Source: Antennarius striatus
Taxonomy: Eukaryota; Chordata; Actinopteri; Lophiiformes; Antennariidae
Reading direction: 5' to 3'
Assembly: GCF_040054535.1 (NCBI RefSeq)
Contig: NC_090779.1
Coordinates: 23,058,501 to 23,122,500 of the forward strand
Length of the DNA: 64,000 bases
This document shows, piece after piece, positions 23,890-35,523 of this stretch (position 1 is the first letter of the stretch; each line of letters begins with the position of its first letter). The notes under the pieces are model-generated. The model was not told the DNA's origin. It did not search any database and worked only from the letters and a program-made list of their open reading frames with translations. Position numbers and translations under genes: made by a program.

Positions 23890-24407
23890 CAGGCTGTCCC
23901 AAAAATGTACGCACACTTTATTAGCTGATAACTAAATTGTTTGTGGGCATTGAAGTCAATAATGGCTGCCAGATTACACTTCACAGAAAAAGAATTCATT
24001 CTAAAAGGCTACTGGAAGTATGGAAGTGTAGTTGAAGGCGAAAAACTATTTAGGAGGGAGTTTCAAAAAGAACCACCAACACTAGTTACCATCACTGGAA
24101 TTAGAGATGAGTTTGAAGCTGATGGAACTGTTCAGAATGTCAACAAGAAGCTTTCCGGAAGACCACGGATATTGATAAGCCCCACAAAGAAAGAAAGAGT
24201 CCTGGGAACATTTCAGCAAAGTCCAAGAAAGTCTGTGCAACAAACTTGTTTTGAGGAAGGGACTATCTCTTAAATTATCTTTTCACTTCAACTGCATTTT
24301 CATACTTCCAGGAGCATTTTAGACTGAAGTTCATTTCTTTGAAGTATAGTCTGTCTGAGAAAACCCATTATCAGTTGCTAATTATCAGTTGTTTTTGAGG
24401 CACCCTG
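23890..24407 (+). mobile_element. Internally deleted mariner-like element
   Basis: Degenerate terminal inverted repeats (CAGGCTGTCCCAAAAA on the left, CAGGGTGCCTCAAAAA as reverse complement of the right) bound about 518 bp. The only coding content is the N-terminal DNA-binding part of a transposase (listed separately), followed almost directly by the right-end repeat. The catalytic part has therefore been deleted. Confidence 0.7.
23962..24273 (+). pseudogene. Transposase N-terminal HTH remnant (DUF4817-like)
   Basis: Starting at MAARLHFTEKEFILKGYWKY, about 104 codons carry a helix-turn-helix region, then ITGIRDEFEADGTVQNVNKK, then a GRPRILISPTKKERVL-type linker and SPRKSVQQT. This order (F-x-E..W-x-Y-G.. 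/ I-x-x-F-x-x-x-G-T-V / GRPR / SPxKSVxQ) is that of mariner-type transposases in fish and insects. The frame ends before any catalytic DDD/E segment. It is open but cannot make an active enzyme. Confidence 0.75.
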
Positions 24408-24409
24408 TA

Positions 24410-25920
24410 TCTGAAGGCCCATTTATACTCTCAGTCGATCCATGCTTCACACTTCTGTATGGCTATTATGTCGACATCACTGGCGTCAAAAGTTTTCACA
24501 ACAAATATGGTGATGGTCGGGAGAGGTTGTTATAACGTACCCAGTAAATACAAGCTTAGAGCGTTGAAGGGCCTCGAGAACATAACACCTCTGATAGATG
24601 TGTTTTCTTCATGTTGGCGCTGCCTGCAGGAAAGTTGGAGTTACATGAAGTGTCTGCAGCTTGGTACGACAACAGAAGCAGTTCAATGGGTTAACGTTTC
24701 ACGCAAAGATTGATTGAAAGTCGGTGATGCTGCAATGGTTCTCCTTTAGCACTTAGCTTCAGGTGTAAAGATTCCCTCTAAGAACTGAAATATTTGCCAG
24801 TTCTTTCAATCAAAAGAGCTAAAACGTTTTCTCTCGTCCACAATTACATATTGACCCACTGTCAGCATATGATGTCGAAAAGATCAACATCCAGTTTGTA
24901 GGGCTGGCTTGTTCGTTTCCATCATTAGGTCTGTAAATAGACTCTAGAGTCACCAAGGGCAAATACTTTGAGCATTTTGTCAACCTCTCTCCTCCACAGC
25001 CTCCAGTATTTCACAGAGAGGGCGAGTCGAGGTTGAACAAGAAGCTTTCATTTGGAAAGGTGCCATCATACTCATATATATCTGCCCCCACCCCGCTGCC
25101 CACCTCCCCCATGTGTGATGTCCTTAGCGAGGTCCGATGAAAAGGGCTTACTGGAGATTGACCTGGTTTACACGGCGGTTGGGTAAAATGTGCTGTAGTG
25201 TCCATTCCCTCAGTATTAAGCTCAGCCACCGAGACAAACACACTACTTAGCGGACCTTCAAGTGTGTCTCTTGCCTACCCCCAGTTCCCATAATGCATTT
25301 CATCCAAATCAAACTCATCCACTTCTCAAGCTGGTGTGCCATGTCTCTCCCAGTTCCCCCCATCTGATGATTCTAAGCCATCCGAATGACCCAGATCCAT
25401 TCCAGCACATCTCTGCCTCTCTCCTTGAGGGTTGTAAGGATAAGGTTACTGTATTTGGAATGAGGAGTGGGTGGAGGGGGGGTCTGTGTTGTGTCATCAG
25501 ACACCCCATGTCCTTCACTCATTTACTGACCCATAGCAACATGAAACACCTGTCGGTCCAAAAGTTGCATCAGCACTCCTCATCTGGCCTGAATTATATC
25601 AGCCGAGCTCAACTGGATTGTGTTTGCTGTAAGGTAATGCTGGGTTAGCATGATGTCACTTGTTGGCTCGGGGAATGTTGGGCAGCCAGTTTGCAGTTTT
25701 TCTCGAGATTGAAATATCATGACGGTTATTAAGATATCATCGTAGATGATCCGTATCAGTCACCACGTAGACCAGAACCCGTATTGGATATCAGAAAGTA
25801 CATGTAAATTTATTGGCAGCAAAGTGTGTTTGCATTTCAGCAAACGTTCCAGATAATAGTCCTGAGCAAACTTCAGGCAGCGGCGACCTTAGAACTACAC
25901 AAAATGGTCTAAGGTGGTTC
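24410..25920. other. Gene-free stretch
   Basis: No exon recognised. Open frames on both strands lack recognisable motifs and have no splice support. Confidence 0.4.
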
Positions 25921-25924
25921 CCTT

Positions 25925-26060
25925 AGACCAGTGGTCTCCAATCACTATTGCCCCACGTACTGGTATAAGGTCAGTCAGTATTTTCACGGACCGACCTTTA
26001 AGATGTGGCGGATAAATACAACAAAATAAAATGATACCGCCAGCTTAAAACTGGTATTTT
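25925..26060. repeat. Probable hAT-derived fragment
   Basis: CAGTGGTCTCCAATCACTAT, a run through CGTACTGGTATAAGGT, and ACGGACCGACCTTTAAGATG recall the GTGGTTCTCAACC..CACGGACCGGT ends of common vertebrate hAT elements. Only one end is visible. It lies 120 bases before the ppara start exon. Confidence 0.4.
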
Positions 26061-26179
26061 GCAGCTTCCTCTTTCTATGAAGTCATTCTTCTTCAGTGGT
26101 CTGCCTGGCCGTGTTTCCATGCAGAATGTTTAACCTCTCCTTTTGTCTCCACCCCATTCCCCCCGTCCTCCACCTGCAG

Positions 26180-26422
26180 TCGGATGAATGAAACTCCCAG
26201 CAGCCTCGATGGCGATGGTCGACATGGAAAGTCACTACCATCCCCCCTCACCGCTGGAGGACTCAGTGCTGGGCAGCCCCCTGTGTGCTGATGACGACTT
26301 CATGACTGGCATGGAGGAGCTCCAGGACATCTCCCAGTCGATGGACAACGACACCCTCAGCTCGTTTGATGTTCCTGAATACCAGTCCTCCAGCAATGGC
26401 TCAGAGTGTTCTACCGTTCTAG
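26180..26422 (+). CDS. ppara: ppara coding exon 1 (start)
   Basis: The acceptor CACCTGCAG ends at 26,179. 35 bases of 5' UTR precede ATG 26,215. It encodes residues 1-69, [16 protein letters not shown] and onward, including the acidic [11 protein letters not shown] segment (activation function 1). The donor is AG/GTGATC, and one base carries into the next exon. Confidence 0.93.
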
Positions 26423-26539
26423 GTGATCCCTCATTATCTCTAAAGGTTTTGCTTGTCTAGGTGGTCCCTCATTTTCTCTGAAGGTTCAACTGGTCTAGTT
26501 GGTCCCTCATTATCTCTGAAGGTTCCCCTAGTCTAGGTT

Positions 26540-26572
<33 letters not shown>

Positions 26573-29500
26573 CCTTTAATTTTGTAGCGCTTAATCACAT
26601 CAGCAGACATTTCAAATCACATTAACTGACAGTGAAACCTAACAGGACCCTCCAGAGCAAGCATGAGCCACAGTGGCGGGGAAAACTCCCTCATTGAGGA
26701 AGAAACTCCGGGCAGGACCCAGGCTCTGGAGGGCGGTATCTGCCTTTATTGGTTATTTCGGAATGTTCCACTGGGCTAGTTGATTTTTTTTTTTATGTCT
26801 AAAGGTTCTACCGGTTCAGAATATTCATGAATACAATGATTCTGTTTTCATTTATGGTTAAAACTTTTCTTTATTCTCACATCTGTTTTCTCTGGATCAG
26901 ACTCATTCATTACAGACACTTTAACTCTGGTCTTAACTTACAAGGAACCTGCAGAACTTGCCACTGTTTTGCCTTTCTTTACTCAGAGTGCCTTATTTGT
27001 CCGTTCTTGATTCCTCGTTTGGAAATAATCCAGATATCTGTCTATGCATCCTTCTTTCTTGTTTGTTCTGCGCTCCCCCGTTTTCCTTCCAGCCTTTCTC
27101 TGCGCCCCATGTCCAATGAGGAATCCATGCATTCCTCAGACAACATGCACCACCTCTCAGGAAACATGCGTTCTGCTGCTGTGTTTCATCTGAAATTCCA
27201 GTCACATGAACATGTGGGAACTGGATCCTCTTTCCAAATACTGTGAAAGACAAAGCCGTGAATATTCCACGAAGAGTAATGTTTGATGTAAAAGCAGAAG
27301 GCATATGCGAAGGAGTAGGAGAGGAGATATGGAAAATTTTGATGATGTCATGGAAAAATCAATGAGGCAGTGTTTTTGGAAATGCTTGGAGACGGGAGGA
27401 GAGGAAACAAATCTTTTCTTGTCCACACTGAGTTGAAAAACTGAGTCCACACCAGACGGGGACACAGCTCCACGCCGGCTACCAAAAGCTGCTTATCCTG
27501 GTTCTGGCATCCTTCAACCAACTCATGTGGCTAGACTTAATACCACTGATACTATCTTTGTAATTTGTGTACTGAGCAGTTCTACCAACCTCAGCATGAC
27601 TTGTCATGTTTGAGCCGGATCAGAATTACCACCTCAATGTGGGTAAGCTTTCAACAGACATATTTATCTGTGAATAAATAGCTCAGGTGATGGAACCGAC
27701 TACCTTTGTAGGGGCAAAGAGTTCAAACTGCTCTTGAATCAGTAAACTTCCAGACCCATCAAACCGGCAAAGCAGGTGGACTATTGCATCACCATGACCA
27801 GAAAATAAGTCTGCAGATGGCCTCTCTATTCAAAAAGGAACACTAGAAGACCGTTTGACCATTTGCCTTTGTTCACTGTTTAGTTTCAGCTGGTCTTCAA
27901 TTGCTTTATTCTAAATATTCGTGCTTTGGAATCATTGATTTAAAATGAGAAGAATCTTCTCTGAGTGAATTCTCTTGCTTTCCTTGCTTCCTTTTCCTGT
28001 GATTTCTTTACAGCTGAGTAGCCAATCAGGAGGGTTTCTTACAGCTCAACCAGCGTTCCTAATTGGTCAAAAAGTCCTTTAATAGTTAGCGGTGCCAGCA
28101 AATGGTTCCTGTCAGGAACCAAAGACTGGAACTGTTTTAATTTTACAGGAGATAAAACAGGAGTCCTGTACCTCACATTTCAATGAGGTAGAAAAGGAGT
28201 CTTTCTAGTTATGGTTTTTCTGTTTGCACAACTATTTAGAAAAAAGACCATATCAACATTCTTAAGTGTAACAATCTATTTAATTATATTTGTCTTCAGT
28301 ATAAGGACTCCTTTTACAAGGACAAGAAGGGGATTACAAGCTTTTTGCTTCACGCTCCTGTAAAAACACCATTTGGTCATTTGCGTTTATTTGCAATGAC
28401 ATCGTGGGTAAACTGAGCAGCAGTTTATGCTCAGTCATCTGGTTGATCGCGTTTTTTAAAACAATGGTTTAATCTGTTGTCTGATTGTGGCAACGAGTAT
28501 AAATCAGGATGATCACAGGCATTTGGTCTCTCTTTAGGCTTCCTGGTGTTGGAGCCAAAAACTGAACGACCTAAGACTGTTTTGAGAGGTGACTGAATGT
28601 CTGGGTAGTCGTACCTTCACACATCTGGCCAGTCGATGTGTGACCGAGTCTCAATCATTGAGTCCAAGAAGCTAAGAAAGTTTCTGAATGCAACTCCAGA
28701 AAATGTTTGAGAGGGTTTCAGTTGCTGGTGCAATTTGGTCACATCAGAAATGCAGAGTCAACAACTTAAGTATTTGCATAGTGCATTACTACATATGTTC
28801 ATTGACCTTTTCTTTTTATTATCATATGTAAACCAAAGTCAACTCCTGTTATTTTTCCATCTTTATAGTTATTTGAACTACCTTGACTTCTGTGCAGAGT
28901 TTGCATGTTCCCCCGTGTTTGGGTGGGTTCTCTCCGGGTTCTCCAGTGTCCTCCCACCTCCAAAAACATGCACTTCAGTTGGATTGGTTGATTCCAAATT
29001 GTCCGGAGCTGTGAGTGTGAACATGAGTGGTTGTTCGTCTTTCGTGTGGTTCCACGATGCGTTGGCAACATGTTCGGAGTGAAAGTCTGCTAGGATAGTC
29101 TTTGGCAACCCCCATGTCCTGCGAGAGCAGAGGAAGTGGTTCAGAAAATGTATGACTGAACATATCAAACTGTTAATATTATATCTATGATATCATCAGC
29201 TGTAGTCTTGGAGACAAACTTGACTAATCACCCTGATCTTTGTTTTGCAGATGCTCTGACGCCGGCGTCCAGCCCGTCGTCTGTTGTTTTCGGGGCGGCG
29301 ACAGGCCAGGAGGAGTTCTCCGCTTCTTCATCTTCCCTCAACTTAGAGTGTCGGGTTTGTGCCGATCGGGCCTCGGGGTACCACTACGGAGTCCACGCCT
29401 GCGAGGGCTGTAAGGTCAGAGCAAGATGACACCTACATTATGAATTATTTGTTCATATCTTGCGATGTTGTTTTAGATGTTTGTGAAGGTGCAGAGCGAG

Positions 29501-32500
29501 CAGACTGGCATTAGAACTATTATCATATCTTAACTGGTTTGCTTTAAAGTAGAATCACGAACAACATCTGACTGAAAAACAAAGTCACATGACTCAAACA
29601 CCAGACAAGCCTCGCCCATCACGTGTGCTTCCTCCATAAACTTCTGGTTAATTGTTTGCCAGTCATGTCAGAAAATAACCCAAGGCTATTTTTTCAAGAC
29701 AAATGCTCACTGTGTGTGACGACTTTTCAACCGCCACTTTCTGTTCCATGTTCATCTTCATGTTTATCTATCCTCCTGTGGAGATACTTTACTACACCTC
29801 CACGTTATTAAACCAGCAGTGGGAGAATGAATGTTGGTAAATGGCGCCATGACTCATGAACGACGACACGATGCAGCGACTCACTGAAGTGTAATCACTC
29901 TGCCCCGGCCCGGTCCACAGGGCAGTTATTTTTGCGAACTACGCAGGGTTGTAAAACAGGTTATCAGTAAAGTCAAGGTTTGCCTAGCTTAACATATTGA
30001 AGGATATTATTAAAATAAGACTTTCCAAAGGGTCATGGTCAGGTGTCAGAGTGGGAGTTGATGGGTGTGGGACCAAACCATCAAACCTCCTCCTCCTAAA
30101 CGTGTCTGAGAATGATCTGATTCGGGTCTGAGTCAGCCTTCTGGCGTGTGTGTTTCCACGTGAAGCGCATGGCGGGAGGTTAGGGGTTAAGAGTGGATGG
30201 ATGGTAGCTGGCCTGTGTTCGTATCTTTCATCACGTGAGGTTTTCCACGTGTTTTGGTACAATGGACACCTATTATGGGATGTAGTTGTAATTTGCTATC
30301 AAAAACATCTAAGGGTGCTATTAAGCAATTAACCAAGACATTATCATCTCTGTAATGACTGTCAAGTTTGAGATCCAAGTCTATTCAAAGGGAACAGGCA
30401 ATAACAACCCGAACATACAGGAATGTGTTCATTTGTGGAGAATATATCAAAAACGATTACATTTTTTTGTGTGAAACTTTATGCAATAACTGTTTTCTTT
30501 AGGTTACAAGCTGGAGTCATTATTTGGGATTTACTGTAAAAATACTTTTCATAAATCGTCTGTTTTGGGAATTTTTTTGAAAAGGGTGCTTTTCCTCAGA
30601 TGTGCAAAAAGCAAGAGTTGGAATTAAATTGGAACTTATAGACCGGGGATGTGGGTTAGTGGTATCTGCTCATTCCCCGGCATTTGTAGCCCCACGGGGG
30701 CACAAGCCAGGATGGACTGTAGCCCGGTCCCAAGTCCAGATAAATGGAGGGTTGCAAGAGGAAGGGCATCCAGTATAAAAAAAACTTTGCCAAATACGAG
30801 CTTTCATCTAAAATGAAAAAGGGATGGCACACTGTGGTGACTATTAATGGGACAAAACGAAAGGAAATGAACTTAAATAACTTTCTTTTGAGCTGCCGTC
30901 CAATGTGATGTCACCACGGCGGGACATCCCGGGTGTTTCACACTTGGCATCTTGTGTGATGTTTTGTTTCATTCCTCTCGTTCCTGCAGGGTTTTTTCCG
31001 GCGGACAATCCGTCTGAAGCTGGAATACGACAAATGCGAGCGCCGTTGCAAGATCCAAAAGAAGAACCGCAACAAGTGCCAATACTGCCGCTTCCAGAAG
31101 TGCCTGTCGGTGGGCATGTCCCACAACGGTGAGTCCTGTGGGATGTGGGTCAAACCGTCACCTCCTCAGAGCAGAGGTGTTCATGCTGTTAATTAACGGC
31201 CGATCTGATCACCTTTAATCAATAGACAAGAATAGATCAGTGAGGGGGAGGTTGGAGATGACTTATAGGCTGTCACACATGCAGATTTTCACGGTAAACT
31301 TGTGATTCTGAGGCTGTTGAAGGGTTTTATTTTGTCCCAGGAGGCTGTTGGCTTCAGAGTCTTCTTTATATCTGACATTCTGATGATAATGCACACACAG
31401 TAGTAGTATTTCTGTCAGCTCCTCTTCCTCTTACGGTATGTTTGTATTGAGTTTCATTGCTTAAAATGTAACCACAGAGGCACAGGAAGGTGATTTGAGA
31501 CCAGTGTAACTTGATCTGTGCAGATCTGGTGGTGGGAGAGACTTCAGGACCGCTAATTTAACAGCCTTGTGCATCTATTGGTATCGACCTCTCATTGATT
31601 CTGCGTTAAATGTTGAGACACCAGCTGAGAAGGCTGAGGGTCATCAGAAAGGAGAGGAACTGAATGTTTTATCTCATAAATGACGTTTCTCTGAAATTCA
31701 TGCAAACACAACCTAGCGTGTACAATAACGTGTTTTTACACGCTGCAGAGCAGAAACCGAGAACTTCATCATCATCAAAAATCATTTGAAGTTTTATTTT
31801 TGTGACGTAAACTGAATTCCTTAACATTTCTTATTGTTTATCAGCAACTTGTCTTTGTTGTCATGGCAACATTGACACATTGAATCCAGCAAATATATGT
31901 AAATAGAACTTTTCAATGATTCCAGATCCATTATGAACCTTGCTGCGCATGAGGAGGAGTTCATGAGCTGGCATCCACCAATCAGCTCTCAGACAGATGA
32001 TTTAGTGAAACAGACTGTCCCCGCCCACTTTCCGCCCCCTCCACATTGAGTCAGACACTCATCCCCCACTTGCTGTGTCTTAGGAAATTGACTTAAGGTC
32101 ATCTTAGCATCATTCACTTCCTCTCACCTTAATTGGATGTGACTCCTACTCAGGAGCGCCCAGCTTTAGAGGCTCCGCCCAGTCTGGTGACTTTTAGCTT
32201 AGCATTGCTAACACCTCACTCTGTGGGTGGACGAGGAAATTCGACCTGCTTTTTATGCCTTTATCGTCTCGTAAATGCAGGTAGAGAGGTTCTGCTGGAG
32301 GTTGGGTTCCCAGAGAGGGTTGTGTGTTAATATTAATGTGTGTGTGGCCGTTTGGGTCGGCGAGGGTGGGGGGGTTCAAACACCCCACTTCTAATCTCAT
32401 TAGTCGGATGGGATCAGGCTGTCTGGGAGATGCCAGCATCCTCTCGTAGAAAAACAAGTCGTGTGGCGTTTCAACGCCCTTCACGCTGCTGGCGTTCATA

Positions 32501-35447
32501 AACAGACCATAATAACCCATGCATGAACAGGAAGGCCATTTATGGAATGGACTTGGAGATTAGACCTGCATTGAGTTATGTAACACGGCTCAGAACCGGG
32601 TGGATTATTGTTAGAAATCGTCAGATTGTCTTCAGAGTCACGACGCTGACTGACTGAAGACCTGAGCTGCTCCTTCTAAATTTCCACTTTTGCATGGACA
32701 GGATTTTGGATGCATTAAATGGAAACAGAGGGAGGGCGAGGAGGAAGACATACTGTACCTCAACTCAAATCTTTCTTTGTCTGGATGACTCCTCCAGACG
32801 TCTGGAACAAACCAGTCTAAAATGTCCAAAATCAGGCTCATTTTGAATTTCTCCATTTCATCGTTTTTTTAATGGCCATTAGTGCCACCGTCAGGAGTTG
32901 GATGGGGTCACATGATCACTCATAGTTGTCTGGCAGATATCCTCAAATCGTGAAAACAGATTTTGAAGAAATTGAAATTTGTGTTGGGTTGGATCAGTCC
33001 TGTTCTGGAAGAGTTGATCAAATCTTGAGGCCTTCAGGGCCACAAATGTTTTGAGATGGGAGACAATCAGCCAATATTTGTCCAATTGGAGCCAGATCTG
33101 GATTATAATCCGGATCCATAGTCAATGAACCATAGATGCAATGTAGCCTGGAAATGCTTCTGATTGTTGAGGTTTGGACATTCTTGACCAGTCTTGGCTG
33201 TTTATAACAATATTTCATCTCATTACTCTGTATGACTGGACAAATTCCTTCTGTTATCTCCCTCTGACTCTCCGTCTGTCTCCACAGCCATCCGTTTTGG
33301 ACGGATGCCCCAGTCAGAGAAGATCAAGCTGACGGAGATGGTGACGGGGGACAGGAAGGTGGAGGATCCCCAGCTGGCTGACCAGAAGACGCTGGCCAGG
33401 CAGATTTATGAGGCCTACCTCAAGAACTTCAACATGAACAAGGCCAAGGCTAGGACCATCCTGACCGGCAAGACCAGCACCCCTGTACGTTGATTAAGAG
33501 TAGTGGGTTGGTGAGTGAAGGTGTGGATAGCGTGTTCACGGCTACAACCAGGTTGTGACGTCCTGTAATATTCTCACTGATGCGAAGCTTAACCACAGCT
33601 GCTTTCCTACTTTGACAGCCATATTGACACCCCCTAGAGCCCCCATCAACCATTGTTGAGGAGCTAGATGGGTTTCAAATACGGTCGTTGACCACACCTC
33701 ACAGGGTTAATAAGTTAGGGCATGACCAGCCACGACGATAACTGAAGAAGCCCCTTGGACGAGAGGGGAAATGTCTTCAAGAAACTTTGTTAAAGTCCAG
33801 TGGATTGACTTAAACAGCTTTGGATAACCATGACCTGGATAAGTGAGAACCAACACAGACATCATAAGGGGTGGGCATGATGCGCAAAATATCTCTTCAA
33901 AACACAATCAAACTTCCTTGCCGCATGTTCTCTGCTATCTGTCTTTCTCACACTTGCATAAAAAAACTAGCGTCTCATAATCCGGAAAATCCCGTACCTG
34001 TAATTCTGTGCCCATTCAAAACGAGTCAAGCTAAAACGTCTCAATCTGACCTGGCAACCCTTCCAACAATCAGAGCCTGAGAGAATAAGGGCAGCCAAAA
34101 TGACAGAAATAACTTCTATCACTGGTGCAGCTGAAAAAGGACACCTCTCTTCGCACCCAGAGCATAAGTCGTCTTTTCTGTCTCCGTGTCGGCACGTTTC
34201 ATCGAGAGGACATTCCCCTCGGGTCTTTTGTTTTGTCCTTGTCAGGGGGGAGGGTCAGAACCCCCCAGCCTCGATTGGTTGTGAATTCCATGGATGCATT
34301 GGGGCGGAGGGAGGCGGTTCAGAGATGTTGGGCGATGGATCCACGGTTGGGTTGACGCTGAGACTGTTGCAGCCCTCTCTGCAAACACGTTGCACAAGGA
34401 AAGGGCACAATTCTGAAAGCTATTTTAAGATTAACTGAGGTTCATGTCAGGAGAGCATACCCATGAAGAGGGTTGCAGCAGGACAAACCTCTTTTTTTTT
34501 TTTGTTGATGAACGCTTCATTATCCTTGCAGACAAACTGGATCCTCTGTCATCGGCTCACTTGGCTCCAGATAACGTCTGTAACTGAGCCAGGAAGTGTT
34601 CGCTCATGAGCTTTGAATAATCAGTCCTGATGTCTGGGAGGAAGACTAAATCAGGATGGTTTCACTGCTGGCTGTGGTTTGTGTGCAGCTAGCATCGGTT
34701 AATCATCTGACTCAACTGGTTTTGCTGAGCTTGTTGTTCACTGTCCCGTCATTTAAGGACGGCGCCGAGGCCCGGACGTAAACAGGAAGAACTTTCATGG
34801 AAATCAAAGAATTGGGACTGCTATCAGTTTGGCTGCAACAGATTGATTATTAGATTTGTGCATTGATCACTTTTAATGACTTTCAAGCAGAATGGGCGCG
34901 TCAGGAGGTGAGGCTGACATCTGATTGGCTCCTGGAGTTCCTTTTCTTGCTTCCTATTGGACATCCACTGCGGAATGACTGGCCAGGAGCCAAATTCTCC
35001 TTTAGTAAATAACGTAAAACTATGACAGCCACGATTCGCGTAAAGGTGCCGCCCGGCGGTCACATCATAGAACTGTTACGCAACTAAGATCCGATTCACG
35101 CTTTGGAAAAAACAAACGAATCCGAACAGGTTGAGCTGAATCTGAAAGTCAAACATGTTTAATTTTAGCGGCAGTAGAGCCACAGACACTTTTCGTTTTC
35201 AATTTCAAATCGTTTCCAGGCAGCTTCGTCATTTCTTGTAAAAAAAAATTGCTAAACCTGTATAATCATCAAACACTGCAGAAAGGTGACATTTTTGAAA
35301 ATTCCTTTGAAATTTTTCTACACGCAACTACAGAATACAGAAATGGAGCCTTTTACAATTTGGAAACCTTCGCATTTGTAACCATGGAAATAGAAGATTC
35401 AATCATATATATATATGATATGTATATGCATATGTATATACTGTACG

Positions 35448-35523
<76 letters not shown>

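Larger units (their letters stand above)
26423..29250 (+). other. ppara intron with repeat insertions
   Basis: Holds a TCAA-tetranucleotide run and dispersed repeat (26,541-26,760), and a truncated tRNA-like SINE (28,890-29,060). No further coding sequence was seen. Confidence 0.7.

Noticed and set aside
33741..33862. Hammerhead ribozyme in repeat R1
   Set aside because: A GGATGAG..GAAA-like layout is visible on one strand of the family, but the required CUGAUGA core is not matched.
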